A DNA stretch of 64,000 bases from a virus. The notes beneath the pieces are model-generated. The model was not told where the DNA came from. It did not search any database and saw nothing but the letters and a program-made list of their open reading frames with translations. Each line of letters opens with the position of its first letter. Positions within the stretch are counted from its first letter, which is position 1. Where the stretch lies: positions 1-64,000 of the IMG/VR virus record IMGVR_UViG_3300032287_003765. One strand, given 5' to 3'. Positions 33,258 to 42,069 of this stretch are shown one piece after another. Made by a program: the position numbers and the translations under genes.

Positions 33258-33685
33258 TGGGTCTTGACATGTATGCCTACACTGCCAGTCGTCCAGGACA
33301 AAGTTCTGAATGGTGGGCTGATGCCGAGTTGGATCAGGATCTCAATGAATTTGTAAACCCTCGTTTGAGCCGTCCTGTGGAAATAGCCTACTGGCGCAAG
33401 CATCCGCATCTGCATGGTTGGATGGAACAGTTGTGGCAGAGCCGACAGAAACCAGGTCTGCAACATCCGGAACAGGTATTCAACGGCATAGAACTAGAAC
33501 TGTTTCGTGAGGACATTGATCGCTTGGAACAGGACATCCTGGTAGGAATACTGCCTGAGACTCGCGGATTCTTTTTTGGTGATGATGCCAGCGAGTATTA
33601 TAGATCGCAGGATTTGGAATTTGCCAAAAACGCTAGGGCAGAACTATTTTTAGGTCTGCGTGTATTTTATAACAGTTCATGGTGA
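33257..33685 (+). CDS. conserved phage protein of the MGLDMY type
   Basis: The 142-residue protein starts MGLDMYAYTASRP and has IAYWRKHPHLHGWMEQLW (about 43-60), a combination seen in many uncharacterised phage and bacterial proteins. A C-terminal FFFGDDASEYYRSQDLEF follows. The conserved YWRKH-x-x-LHGWM segment with two His is suggestive of an active or metal-binding site, but nothing is proven. Confidence 0.8.
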   Translation: MGLDMYAYTASRPGQSSEWWADAELDQDLNEFVNPRLSRPVEIAYWRKHPHLHGWMEQLWQSRQKPGLQHPEQVFNGIELELFREDIDRLEQDILVGILPETRGFFFGDDASEYYRSQDLEFAKNARAELFLGLRVFYNSSW

Positions 33686-33689
33686 AACA

Positions 33690-33863
33690 ATGAAACGACC
33701 CGATAGCCCTTTCCAGATTTGGTTACAAGGTATCTACATGGATCACAAGGATGAAGCCAATGCTTATGGTTTCCCTACCTGCGATGCGGCAACTTATTTC
33801 CGCATGTATAAGTATTGGCTCAAAAGAGAATACCGCCATCAACAAGTCAAACAACAGTCATGA
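33690..33863 (+). CDS. small hypothetical protein (57 aa)
   Basis: From the ATG at 33690 (MKRPDSPFQIWLQGIYMDHK) it has 57 residues and ends QVKQQS. An upstream start at 33660 would overlap the previous gene. It overlaps the lipoprotein gene behind it by ATGA. Confidence 0.65.
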   Translation: MKRPDSPFQIWLQGIYMDHKDEANAYGFPTCDAATYFRMYKYWLKREYRHQQVKQQS

Positions 33864-34138
33864 GATTTACAGCCGCCTGTGTAATTACTTTGCTGATAAG
33901 TGGCTGTGCTTCGCAACCTATCAAGCCCGGTTACGACATCTCGGATTTTGATAACCTAAAACCTGATTGCGGTCAAGCACAGGCTCAGGTTGCCTATTTG
34001 AAATCACGCATAGACGAATTCCATGCCTATTTTGGTGCCAATCCTGGCCAACTCACCCAACCTTATCGTCAATATTACACTCGTTTAAAAAATAACCTAT
34101 GGAGTCTAAGAGCATCATGCTCCGCACTACAGCGTTGA
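33860..34138 (+). CDS. small lipoprotein
   Basis: The 92-residue protein from the ATG at 33860 has a lipoprotein signal (MRFTAACVITLLISGCASQP, lipobox LISG-Cys16). A mature region of about 76 residues follows with two more Cys and a helical middle. It would be anchored in the inner or outer membrane. The function is unknown. It overlaps the next exported protein by 22 nt. Confidence 0.75.
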   Translation: MRFTAACVITLLISGCASQPIKPGYDISDFDNLKPDCGQAQAQVAYLKSRIDEFHAYFGANPGQLTQPYRQYYTRLKNNLWSLRASCSALQR

Positions 34139-34680
34139 TCTTGGGGTTGGCCGTGACCAACTCTGTCATGGCCCAGTGTTATGTGCGCCAGGCCATGACC
34201 ACACAACAACAGGCCAGCATTGCCAGGATCACTGATGTGCAGACCTTGTCAGTGCCTGTGTCAAACACACATCACAAATGTATAGTCACATTCAGGGCCT
34301 TGATCGACAACGAGTGGATTTCGGGCGAAGGTGAAAAAACTGCACCCAGAACAGTGACCGAAACCGAGCTGTGTCGCCAGGCCATGGATTCTGGCAGGGT
34401 ACAGATCCTGAGCCGTTTTCAGGCCAAAAATCTCACTGTAGAAACCAACATGGTCTGCGATGAGCGTCCAGAAATACAGGTCCGTAATGTCAGGATTGGC
34501 GACACTGTGCGTGAAAGCGAAGTCCGAGTCCATCCAAACTTTCCCAAGACCTTTAGATATCTTGGTGCCCAGTGCCGTTGGTTCATTGAGCCCACATATC
34601 GCAAACAGGATCTTGGGCAGTATCAAGGCATCATATGCTTGTCGCATGGTTCACAATGGCGTGTAGTTGACAAATGGTAA
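34117..34680 (+). CDS. secreted cysteine-containing hypothetical protein
   Basis: From the ATG at 34117 the 187-residue protein has a signal peptide (MLRTTALILGLAVTNSVMAQ). The mature region has six cysteines, consistent with disulfides in the periplasm. A central stretch reads VRNVRIGDTVRESEVRVHPN (about 122-141). No family is recognised. The longer start at 34099 would spoil the signal n-region. Confidence 0.7.
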   Translation: MLRTTALILGLAVTNSVMAQCYVRQAMTTQQQASIARITDVQTLSVPVSNTHHKCIVTFRALIDNEWISGEGEKTAPRTVTETELCRQAMDSGRVQILSRFQAKNLTVETNMVCDERPEIQVRNVRIGDTVRESEVRVHPNFPKTFRYLGAQCRWFIEPTYRKQDLGQYQGIICLSHGSQWRVVDKW

Positions 34681-34695
34681 TATTTGTGCTATACT
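34667..34695 (+). promoter_or_regulatory. sigma70-like promoter
   Basis: TTGACA (34667-34672), 17-bp spacer, extended -10 TG-C-TATACT (34690-34695), before the lipoprotein gene at 34728. Confidence 0.85.
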
Positions 34696-34727
34696 TTAAC
34701 AATCGCAACTCTAAGAAGAGGTAGAAA

Positions 34728-35450
34728 ATGAAAAAATTAGCAATCGTAACCGGTATCACTTTGGCTCTGAGTGCCTGTAGCTCAGCACCAAACTACAGTC
34801 GACAATTCAGCTCTGACAATGGACTCCAATCTGCACAGATGGCGTCAGCTGTTAGAGAAGCACCGCCTTGGATGAGCAAGTTGCCCAAGGCCGCTGGGTA
34901 TGTGTTTGAAAATGGCACGGCCACCAGCGGAGACTTTGCCTTTGCTGACATCAAGGCCAAGAGCATGGCCTATGCCAAGATTTGCACAGCCGCCGGGGGC
35001 AAAGTGCGTAGCCAGGTCAAAATGTTTAGAAGTGACAGCGGAGACTCCAGCACTGACCAAAGCGAAATGGCCTTGCGTAGCATGTGCCCTGATGTGGACA
35101 TCACTGGTGTAGAAACCGTGGAAATGAAACATGTGTCTGAAGGCAATCGTATCCGTACCTATGTATTGGTAGCCCTGCCCATCGGCGACAAGAATGTCAT
35201 GAAGTCGGCCAAGGATGCCGCGGCGCGAGCGCCCGAAGCATTTAAAGAATTAGACAACGTGACCAAAGAACAAAACCGGGCACCAGCCACAGACAAAAAG
35301 TCTGAAACAATCAGTGTGATCCAGCCCGACGGCACAGAAAGCACTATTGGTCTTGTACAGGTCAACAATGAAGAATACAAGGCACGCCGAGCCGAGGCCT
35401 TGAAAAAACCCGGTGCTGTGATTGGACAATACACTCTACAAGCCAACTAA
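34728..35450 (+). CDS. LPP20-like lipoprotein
   Basis: The 240-residue protein has a lipobox (ALSAC, Cys17). A region follows that is like LPP20/FlgO-type lipoprotein domains (FADIKAKSMAYAKICTAAGG, about 72-91; ETVEMKHVSEGNRIRTYVLV, about 128-147). The C terminus is charged. It has its own strong promoter and a GAAGAGGTAG ribosome site. An exported lipoprotein made early could alter the envelope or block other phages; this is inference. Confidence 0.75.
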   Translation: MKKLAIVTGITLALSACSSAPNYSRQFSSDNGLQSAQMASAVREAPPWMSKLPKAAGYVFENGTATSGDFAFADIKAKSMAYAKICTAAGGKVRSQVKMFRSDSGDSSTDQSEMALRSMCPDVDITGVETVEMKHVSEGNRIRTYVLVALPIGDKNVMKSAKDAAARAPEAFKELDNVTKEQNRAPATDKKSETISVIQPDGTESTIGLVQVNNEEYKARRAEALKKPGAVIGQYTLQAN

Positions 35451-35487
35451 TCTATCAACATTTGTATCGACTGGGAGCTAGTAAATA

Positions 35488-36852
35488 ATGATAGACATGC
35501 AAGATGTCAAGTTTGAAGGACTAAAGTTGGCCGCAGACTGGATACGAGATCTCGAAAGCAGTGACAGCAGGATACACAAAGAAAAAGTAATTGAAAAAGC
35601 ACTCATGGCCGCCAAGCTGGGCAGTGCCAATGCTCAATGTTTCTTGTTTAACTGCTATGAAGCCTACAACCCCTTCCATGTGTTTGGTGTGCGTCAAGTG
35701 CCAGAGACCGAGGGGCTGACAGGCAGGCCTAACCCTTGGCCGGCTTTTTGGGGTCTGTTGGAAAGTCTGAGAACCCGAAGTGTCACAGGACATGATGCCC
35801 GTGACGCAATCATATCCATAAGCGAACAGTTTGACTCAGAAGAATGGAATGGTTTATGCCGCAGAGTCATCATCAAAGATCTTCGTTGTGGCATTTCAGA
35901 AAAGACACTCAACAAGATCCTGGGCAAGACTGAATGGAAAATTCCAGTATTCACTTGCCAGTTGGCCACAGACAGCAATGATCACGCCAACAAAATGAAG
36001 GGCATCAAGCGTATTGAGTGCAAGCTGGATGGTGTGCGTGTGCTGGCCCTGTGCACCAAGAACCGCGTGACCTTGTACAGTCGCAACGGCAAGATATTTG
36101 AAAACTTTCCTGATATACAAGAACAACTGAACCGAATCAAGCATCGCATCAGTTTAGAAACCAAAGGACCGTTTGTGCTGGATGGCGAGATCGTGGGCGA
36201 GAGTTTCCAGGCCTTGATGAAACAGGCGCAACGCAAGAGTGATGTGAAAACCAAAGACATGACTTACTATGTGTTTGATGTGATTCCTCTGGCAGACTTT
36301 GAGCGTGGATTTTGGAATGCTCAACAGCACAAACGTACCTTGATGCTGGACATCAATAAACAAGAGATCGAGGCCGAACCAAATCTCCGAATCATGCCTG
36401 GTATGGATGTGGATTTGGACACCGCCGAAGGACAAGATGTCATGCGCCGTTTTGCCAATGATGCTGTGGTAGAAGGTTACGAAGGCATCATGATCAAGAG
36501 TGTGGATGCACCCTACGAGTGCAAACGAAGCAGTTTCTGGATGAAATGGAAACCTGTGATGACCGTGGACTTAAATATTGTAGGGTTTGAGGAAGGCACA
36601 GGTCGCAACTTGGGACGGTTGGGTGCTATAATATGCGAAGGAACTGATAATGATCGTAATATTCGTGTTAATGTGGGCAGTGGCCTTTCCGATGCTGATC
36701 GTGATGAATATTGGCATTCCCGAAATGACCTACTTGGCCGAGTGGTTGAGGTTGCGGCAGACGCTGTCACTCAAAATCAAGATGGAAGCTATAGTTTGAG
36801 ATTCCCCCGCTTTGTGCGATTCCGTGGATTTGAACAAGGAGAGAAACTGTGA
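35488..36852 (+). CDS. ATP-dependent DNA ligase (T4 gp30-like)
   Basis: This 454-residue ligase seals nicks during replication and repair. Motif I is ECKLDGVRV (Lys about 179), motif Ia YSRNGKIFENFP, motif III FVLDGEIVGE, motif IV VEGYEGIMIKS and motif V FWMKWKPVMTVD, followed by the OB domain. The length fits T4 gp30 (487). GGGAG precedes the ATG at 35488. It ends sharing a base with a small membrane protein. Confidence 0.95.
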   Translation: MIDMQDVKFEGLKLAADWIRDLESSDSRIHKEKVIEKALMAAKLGSANAQCFLFNCYEAYNPFHVFGVRQVPETEGLTGRPNPWPAFWGLLESLRTRSVTGHDARDAIISISEQFDSEEWNGLCRRVIIKDLRCGISEKTLNKILGKTEWKIPVFTCQLATDSNDHANKMKGIKRIECKLDGVRVLALCTKNRVTLYSRNGKIFENFPDIQEQLNRIKHRISLETKGPFVLDGEIVGESFQALMKQAQRKSDVKTKDMTYYVFDVIPLADFERGFWNAQQHKRTLMLDINKQEIEAEPNLRIMPGMDVDLDTAEGQDVMRRFANDAVVEGYEGIMIKSVDAPYECKRSSFWMKWKPVMTVDLNIVGFEEGTGRNLGRLGAIICEGTDNDRNIRVNVGSGLSDADRDEYWHSRNDLLGRVVEVAADAVTQNQDGSYSLRFPRFVRFRGFEQGEKL

Positions 36853-36998
36853 TGTTTGATCAATATGTCAAAATGTTTGATTTGGTGCCTTGGATAGATG
36901 CCTGGTTGATCGAAGCGGTGGGCATCATCTTTGGGGCCTTGTTGGTCGGTTACGTAGTGATAAAAGCAGTGACAAGATTCAACGGAGATGAACAATGA
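36852..36998 (+). CDS. small membrane protein (48 aa)
   Basis: A 48-codon frame starting at the ligase stop (MFDQYVKMFDLVPWIDAW, then a membrane helix AVGIIFGALLVGYVVIKAV). It fills the gap exactly, with overlaps at both ends, which supports it. The function is unknown. Confidence 0.65.
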   Translation: MFDQYVKMFDLVPWIDAWLIEAVGIIFGALLVGYVVIKAVTRFNGDEQ

Positions 36999-37078
36999 TA
37001 CACCCTAGAGAATGGATCTATTATATCAAATGGCGCATTGAAAAAGCTCTAAAACGCATCCGTCAGTTCATGGCATGA
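36995..37078 (+). CDS. very small basic protein (27 aa)
   Basis: The frame MIHPREWIYYIKWRIEKAL plus eight residues overlaps the previous stop (ATGA) and the next start (ATGA). It is basic and amphipathic. The exact overlaps are the only evidence that it is real. Confidence 0.5.
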   Translation: MIHPREWIYYIKWRIEKALKRIRQFMA

Positions 37079-37347
37079 AAACACAACATGACTATTGGCA
37101 AGAGGCCCATGATCGGACCATAGAGGAAATGAAATCGGATCCACTCTACGGCGCCATTCCTCCTAGCACACTGCCCATGAACAATATAACCTGCTTGGCC
37201 GGCGGAGCCGAAATGTTGCGAGTCAGCCCAGAAGGATTCTGGGTGCGTGGTGAAAAAGTCGCCCAGGATGACCGCGAAGCAGAAACAGTGTATAATGCTT
37301 TCAAGGCCTGGATGAGCTGGGCACAGTTAAACAAAGATTACCAGTAA
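37075..37347 (+). CDS. small hypothetical protein
   Basis: The 90-residue acidic protein (MKTQHDYWQEAHDRTIEEMK; LRVSPEGFWVRGEKVAQDDR, about 47-66) has no recognised domain, although the pattern P-x-G-F-x-V-(R/N)-G resembles small phage proteins of unknown role. A 9-nt gap leads to the next gene. Confidence 0.7.
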   Translation: MKTQHDYWQEAHDRTIEEMKSDPLYGAIPPSTLPMNNITCLAGGAEMLRVSPEGFWVRGEKVAQDDREAETVYNAFKAWMSWAQLNKDYQ

Positions 37348-37356
37348 GGAAAGATC

Positions 37357-38550
37357 ATGGCAACCAAAGAAGAAAAGCAACAACTCATAGACACACTGAA
37401 GTTCACTCCCAGGACCTACAAGATTTCGATGTGGGGCTATGGTGGCGAAAAGGTCATGGGCACAGTGGATCCTAAAGTCTGGGACTACTGCATGGAAAAT
37501 CAAGTGGACTTGGTAGACATTGCCTGGAACTGGGATGCCTGTGAAGAAATGGACCTGGACGAAGACATGTTGCCGTTCACTCCCGGGTCATGGTATGAAT
37601 GCGACGGCATGGCACACGTCAACGGTGTGAGCCGCAACGCCGGACACATACAGATCGAAGATGAAAATGGCGACAGCGTGTTTGAGAAAGAGTTAGATGA
37701 CTGTGATGGCGGCGAAGGCAGTCCGGCCTGGAGCTGTCAAGATGAAGTCTGGATCGGCTCACGCAAAAAAGGCGAAGTGGTGTTCATCGGTAGCAGCAAC
37801 GAAAAAGGTACCTTCTTTGAAGGCGAGATCGAACTGCGAGCACCGTTTGACATTGAAAAACTAGAACTATACTACGACGAAGTAGACGGAGAAGAGCTGG
37901 TCAACTGTGTGTATTACGACGGTGAAGAGATCGACAACAACGGTGGCAGCACCGACGGTAAGAGTTCGGACATGATCATGGTGCGTCTCACCGACGATGA
38001 CGGCAATTTTGAACGCTACGAACCCGAAGAAAAAGACTGGGGCCATCCTGAATATGGTACCAGCCCCGGCGACTGGGAAAAAAGTTCTAATTTCAAATTC
38101 AAAAAACAAAAACCCACAATCCCAGGGTACTATAGTTGCAACTATGGTCATGGTAGTACCTATGGTAGCCTGTATTGGGATGGCAAGAACTTTGGTGAAT
38201 GGGAATACGGCAAGTTCCATGCCAAGGACGATGATGGCATAGTGTCATGGCAGGGTTACAACTGGGACACAAGCTCATGGGTCAATCAACCTCCCGAGCC
38301 ACCCAGCCTGATCTGCGACAATAAAAAATGTGGCTGGGTAGGATCAAGTGATGACCGCCGTGAAGATGAAGAATACAACAGCCATTGTCCTGCTTGTGAT
38401 GGCACAGAGTTTTCGTGGATCGATTATGATCCTGACACCAAAGAAGGTCGTGCCAACCGTGCTAAGTATTGTCGTGAATGGGATCCGGAGGTGTCGATGA
38501 ACAGGATCGTCAAAGCATTTCCTATAACTGAAGAGGAAAAAACACAATGA
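37357..38550 (+). CDS. conserved acidic phage protein with C-terminal zinc ribbon
   Basis: This 397-residue very acidic protein belongs to a family I recall from T4-like cyanophages. Conserved parts are LKFTPRTYKISMWGYGGEKV (about 14-33), DEVWIGSRKKGEVVFIGSSN (about 128-147) and ELRAPFDIEKLELYYDEVDG. A C-terminal zinc ribbon follows (CDNKKCGW, then CPACDG, about 322-353) that not all relatives may have. The function is unknown. The acidity may mimic nucleic acid. Ribosome site GGAAAG. Confidence 0.8.
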   Translation: MATKEEKQQLIDTLKFTPRTYKISMWGYGGEKVMGTVDPKVWDYCMENQVDLVDIAWNWDACEEMDLDEDMLPFTPGSWYECDGMAHVNGVSRNAGHIQIEDENGDSVFEKELDDCDGGEGSPAWSCQDEVWIGSRKKGEVVFIGSSNEKGTFFEGEIELRAPFDIEKLELYYDEVDGEELVNCVYYDGEEIDNNGGSTDGKSSDMIMVRLTDDDGNFERYEPEEKDWGHPEYGTSPGDWEKSSNFKFKKQKPTIPGYYSCNYGHGSTYGSLYWDGKNFGEWEYGKFHAKDDDGIVSWQGYNWDTSSWVNQPPEPPSLICDNKKCGWVGSSDDRREDEEYNSHCPACDGTEFSWIDYDPDTKEGRANRAKYCREWDPEVSMNRIVKAFPITEEEKTQ

Positions 38551-38795
38551 TGGCCACACCCGAAACAGCAGGACAGTGTGGGTGTGGGCGTAGCCCTACA
38601 GGCAAATGCTGTGGGTGGCATGCGCTGACCGAAGAAGCCTACCAGCAACGCTTGGCCGAATACCGTGACAGTGAACAGCAAAAGCAACGGCAAGATGAGT
38701 TAGAAAGTTACCGCGATCAGGCCATGAGCCTGTGGTTTGACAACGGCGGTTCGTGTACCGGAGCCAAGGGCCCAGGCACACCTAACATCAACTAA
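38547..38795 (+). CDS. small Cys-rich (CDGSH-like?) protein
   Basis: The 82-residue protein has a compact motif CGCGRSPTGKCCGWH (about 11-25), similar to CDGSH iron-sulfur motifs (C-x-C-x2-S-x3-P-x-C-D-G-x-H) but one residue shorter and with Cys-Gly-Trp-His at the end. It could bind zinc or a 2Fe-2S cluster. A long charged helix follows. It overlaps the acidic protein by ATGA. The assignment is uncertain. Confidence 0.6.
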   Translation: MMATPETAGQCGCGRSPTGKCCGWHALTEEAYQQRLAEYRDSEQQKQRQDELESYRDQAMSLWFDNGGSCTGAKGPGTPNIN

Positions 38796-38806
38796 AGGAT
38801 ACCACA

Positions 38807-38887
38807 ATGACATTTACAGAAATTTTACACGAAATACATGTGTGGTCGATCATGTTTGTGGAAATGATTCGTTATTATATTTCATAA
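38807..38887 (+). CDS. very small hydrophobic peptide (26 aa)
   Basis: The frame MTFTEILHEIHVWSIMFVEM plus six residues has a GGATACC-type site upstream and ends 10 nt before the next gene. It is amphipathic and hydrophobic. It is supported only by position and an ATG with a plausible ribosome site. Confidence 0.35.
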   Translation: MTFTEILHEIHVWSIMFVEMIRYYIS

Positions 38888-38897
38888 AGGAGAACGC

Positions 38898-39566
38898 ATG
38901 AATACCTATGCAAGTGTGAGTGATATCAACAACCGAATGATCTCGGTCTACAACAACATGTTCTTGGCCGTGGTCAACAGCATGTTGGTCAGTCTATTAG
39001 TGGCTTCAAGTCCCGGCCTCATGGCATTCCTGTTCACTGGTATCATGAAGTGGGTGGTGATTTTTGCACCACTTGTGATGATTTTTGCCATGACCTGGAT
39101 CATGGAAAAGGCCACCTACGGTGAAGCCCGAGGCATGTTGCATGTGTTTGCGGCCTTGATGGGTCTCAGCATGAGCACCATATTCATTACGTTTACTACC
39201 ACCAGTATAGTCACTGCTTTCATGGGCGCAGCCATCTTGTTTGGCACCATGAGCTTGTGGGGGTACTTTACCAAGCGGAGTCTGGAAGGATGGGGCAGTT
39301 TCTTGATGGTGGGTGTGATTGCAGTGGTGATTGCCAGTGTTGTCAATGTGTTCCTGGGCAATTCAACTTTGGCCATGGTTGTGAGTGCAGTGGCCATTAT
39401 AGTGTTCTTGGGTCTCACTGCCTATGACACACAACGCATCCGTACTGAAGTTTCAATACTTGAACCCGACAGCAAGGCCGAAATCCTAGGCGCACTAAGT
39501 CTGTACATGAACTTTATCAACATTTTTGTAAGTCTGTTACAACTGTTTGGCAATCGTGATGATTAA
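38898..39566 (+). CDS. Bax inhibitor-1/YccA-like membrane protein
   Basis: This 222-residue protein has seven predicted membrane helices and the BI-1 family pattern (NNMFLAVVNSMLVSLLV; YGEARGMLHVFAALMGLSM; ITFTTTSIVTAFMGAAILFG; LGLTAYDTQRIR near the C terminus, about 175-186). Bacterial relatives (YccA, YbhL) modulate the FtsH protease or ion leak. A phage copy might protect membrane or phage proteins from FtsH. Ribosome site AAAGGAGAAC. Confidence 0.9.
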   Translation: MNTYASVSDINNRMISVYNNMFLAVVNSMLVSLLVASSPGLMAFLFTGIMKWVVIFAPLVMIFAMTWIMEKATYGEARGMLHVFAALMGLSMSTIFITFTTTSIVTAFMGAAILFGTMSLWGYFTKRSLEGWGSFLMVGVIAVVIASVVNVFLGNSTLAMVVSAVAIIVFLGLTAYDTQRIRTEVSILEPDSKAEILGALSLYMNFINIFVSLLQLFGNRDD

Positions 39567-39681
39567 AAGGTTCCGCATATGGTTGGCTAGGAAAATATTA
39601 GGCAACCATTGCTCTTGCTATAAAATGGGATATCATGTATTATGTGATTATACCAAACATCAAATAGGCAAGAAATCGTGA
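39559..39681 (+). CDS. small Cys-containing protein (40 aa)
   Basis: A 40-codon frame (MIKRFRIWLARKILGNHCSC) overlaps the BI-1 stop by 8 nt and the next GTG start by ATGA-like GTGA. It is basic with three Cys and two His. It fills the 111-nt gap, which argues for it. The function is unknown. Confidence 0.5.
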   Translation: MIKRFRIWLARKILGNHCSCYKMGYHVLCDYTKHQIGKKS

Positions 39682-39908
39682 ATCCCATCAACCTACTGAC
39701 CACGGCCATTGATAGCCTATGGTGGTGGACCTATGGTATCATTGCCGGTTGGGGGCTGACTTTCACTCTGGTTGTAGCGGCTTTGATCATCTTGTTGATC
39801 AGGACCATCAATCTACAACGCAGAGTGGATAGATTAGAAAATCGTATTATAACCAATGAACGCGAGTTCAACTTATTCTCCAAAACATGGCCAGGCAAGA
39901 AGCAGTAG
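39678..39908 (+). CDS. small membrane protein with charged C terminus
   Basis: The 76-residue protein starts with GTG and has one strong membrane helix (IIAGWGLTFTLVVAALIILL, about 21-40). A coiled-coil-like tail follows (RRVDRLENRIITNEREF). It could be a phage inner-membrane or spanin-type accessory protein, but nothing specific is seen. It overlaps the next gene by 22 nt. Confidence 0.65.
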   Translation: MNPINLLTTAIDSLWWWTYGIIAGWGLTFTLVVAALIILLIRTINLQRRVDRLENRIITNEREFNLFSKTWPGKKQ

Positions 39909-40459
39909 ACGGCCATCAATGCTCGGTCTGCGGTTGCGATTACACCGATGACGAAGGTGGCATCCAAGGTTATTTTGGTATACTGCCAGTGAGTTTTTGT
40001 CCGACCTGTTTCTCCTGCATGTGTGACATGGCCGCCCAATATCTGGACATAGGCGATGACGGCGAGTCAAATCCTGCACACAACGAGCTCATGCAACATC
40101 TCAGAGGATTCCGAGACATAGTGATCAACAATCAACATGGTGGATTTGGACTCAGTCAAGATGCACAAATAGCTTGGTTAGAACGCACTGGCACAAAATA
40201 CACCACCCAGCCCAGGGATGACCGTCACAGCAACGATCGCTGGGGACCGCATATCTTGGTCAACAATACACATTGGTCGGACCGAGATATTCCTAGAGAT
40301 GATCCTGTGCTGATCGGTCTGGTCCAGGAATTGGGCAAAGCTTCATGGGGTGATCATGCCCGACTAAAAATTGTTCGCATACCTGCAGATGTAGACTGGT
40401 GTATCGAAGAATATGACGGCCACGAGTGGGTGTCCGAAGCTCACAGGACCTGGAAATAA
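39887..40459 (+). CDS. conserved phage protein with N-terminal zinc ribbon
   Basis: The 190-residue protein begins with a zinc ribbon (CSVCGCDY at 12-19, CPTCFSCMC at about 38-46). It ends with a conserved region (RDDPVLIGLVQELGKASWG, about 137-155; PADVDWCIEEYDGHEWVSE) seen in many phage and bacterial hypotheticals. The C-terminal part may be a small enzyme-like or binding domain. The function is unknown. Confidence 0.75.
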   Translation: MARQEAVDGHQCSVCGCDYTDDEGGIQGYFGILPVSFCPTCFSCMCDMAAQYLDIGDDGESNPAHNELMQHLRGFRDIVINNQHGGFGLSQDAQIAWLERTGTKYTTQPRDDRHSNDRWGPHILVNNTHWSDRDIPRDDPVLIGLVQELGKASWGDHARLKIVRIPADVDWCIEEYDGHEWVSEAHRTWK

Positions 40460-40462
40460 CGG

Positions 40463-40469
40463 TAAATAT
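40463..40469 (+). promoter_or_regulatory. T4-like late promoter motif TAAATAT
   Basis: GGTAAATATT lies 6 nt before the ATG at 40476, which lacks a ribosome site. Confidence 0.4.
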
Positions 40470-40475
40470 TAGATT

Positions 40476-42068
40476 ATGTGGTTTGGCATACTGACTCTTG
40501 CAACCGCACTGATCATATCGATCAGTGCTGCTTATTATAGCATACTTGGTCTCACAGCCATATTTGCCGCGGCCTTCTGGCCCATAGTCATACTTGGATC
40601 AAGTCTAGAAGTGGGCAAGATTGTTTCCACCCTGTGGTTACACAAGTATTGGCACCGGGCAGAAATACAATACAAGATATATCTCAGTGCGGCTGTGGCC
40701 ATACTCATGGTCTTGACCAGCATGGGCGTGTTTGGTTTCCTGAGCAAGGCACATTTGGATCAGGCCGTGCCGTCGGGTGACATACAGGCCCAGGTGCAGA
40801 TCTATGATGACAAGATTAAAACACAGCGTGACAACATAGAAGCCGCCAGAAAGGCCCTGCGCCAAATGGACGAAGCCGTGGATCAGACCATGAGCCGTAG
40901 CAATGACGAAAAAGGTGCTGACAAGGCAGCCAATCTGCGCCGCAGTCAGGCCCGTGAGCGTGCCACGCTACAGAATGACATTTCACGAGCACAGAGTGAA
41001 ATTACCAAACTACAAGAACAACGAGCACCCGTTGCCAGCCAGGCTCGACAGGTTGAAGCCGAAGTTGGGCCCATCAAATACATAGCGGCCTTGATATACG
41101 GTGACAATCCTGATGCCAATCTCCTGGAAAAAGCAGTTCGTTGGGTGATCATACTCATAGTCATAGTGTTTGATCCCTTGGCTCTGACTCTGTTGCTGGC
41201 CGCCACCAAGACCTTTGAATGGGAACGTGAAAATCAACGTCGAGACTCAGATGAAGAGTTAGATCCAGAAGTGCGATCTTGGTTTGATCGAGCTCGTGAG
41301 CGTGCTAAATTCTGGGACCAACAACGAGGTCAACCAGAACCGTGGCCATTTCCTAAAGAATTTGAAGGCATACGATCGGGCCAGGGCGAATGGACGCAGA
41401 CCGGACCAGAAATTGATGTGCCCGACGAACCAACGCCATTCAAATCTCAAACCACTGTAAAACAGAATGTGCTGGCTGGCCTAGACAGCATGTGGACACG
41501 AGCCAAAAAAATCGTCAAACGAGATACCGAAGCCGAACATGCACCACTGGCACAGCCCGAACAAACTGACATTTCAGAACCAGATCTCCCTGACGACGAT
41601 CACCTGATAGACGAAATGGAAAAGCAGGCCAGACGTGCCTGGAAAGAAGTTTACCCCGAAGACACGATTAAACGACAAAGAAGATTGTATGAAACAGGTA
41701 TAATCAAAGAACTTCCTTGGATGCAGGCGCAATATTATCCTGTGGGACAGACTCAATTGGGTCTAGTAGCCGATAATACACCTAACACGATCACCGGAGA
41801 GGTCAAAGGATTTGGAACCGCATTTCCAACAGCACCCACCAAGGGCAATATGTTTTTGAGAGTTGATCAGTTGCCCAGTGTGCTTTATAAATTCAATGGC
41901 AATCAATGGATAGAAGTTGATAAATCTCTCAGCGATCAACATGCATACAATGATTCTTATATTGATCATCTAATCGAAAAAATCAGTTCAGGCGAATATG
42001 ATCCTGAACTTCTCAGCGATGCCGAAAGAGACAGCATAGAAAAACGATTAAACAATCAGCAGGTTTAA
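40476..42068 (+). CDS. membrane protein with central coiled coil
   Basis: The 530-residue protein has two or three N-terminal membrane helices (LTLATALIISISAAYYSIL; SAAVAILMVLTSMGVFGFL). A long periplasmic or cytoplasmic coiled coil follows (about 100-195: DKIKTQRDNIEAARKALRQM), then another membrane segment (VRWVIILIVIVFDPLALTLL, about 219-238) and a long acidic cytoplasmic tail. I recall this layout in marine T4-like phages. It may anchor phage processes to the membrane. No ribosome site is visible. Confidence 0.75.
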   Translation: MWFGILTLATALIISISAAYYSILGLTAIFAAAFWPIVILGSSLEVGKIVSTLWLHKYWHRAEIQYKIYLSAAVAILMVLTSMGVFGFLSKAHLDQAVPSGDIQAQVQIYDDKIKTQRDNIEAARKALRQMDEAVDQTMSRSNDEKGADKAANLRRSQARERATLQNDISRAQSEITKLQEQRAPVASQARQVEAEVGPIKYIAALIYGDNPDANLLEKAVRWVIILIVIVFDPLALTLLLAATKTFEWERENQRRDSDEELDPEVRSWFDRARERAKFWDQQRGQPEPWPFPKEFEGIRSGQGEWTQTGPEIDVPDEPTPFKSQTTVKQNVLAGLDSMWTRAKKIVKRDTEAEHAPLAQPEQTDISEPDLPDDDHLIDEMEKQARRAWKEVYPEDTIKRQRRLYETGIIKELPWMQAQYYPVGQTQLGLVADNTPNTITGEVKGFGTAFPTAPTKGNMFLRVDQLPSVLYKFNGNQWIEVDKSLSDQHAYNDSYIDHLIEKISSGEYDPELLSDAERDSIEKRLNNQQV

Positions 42069-42069
42069 T

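Noticed and set aside
36615-36640. TATAAT inside the ligase gene as a promoter
   Set aside because: It lies in coding sequence without a -35 and no gene starts nearby in that direction.
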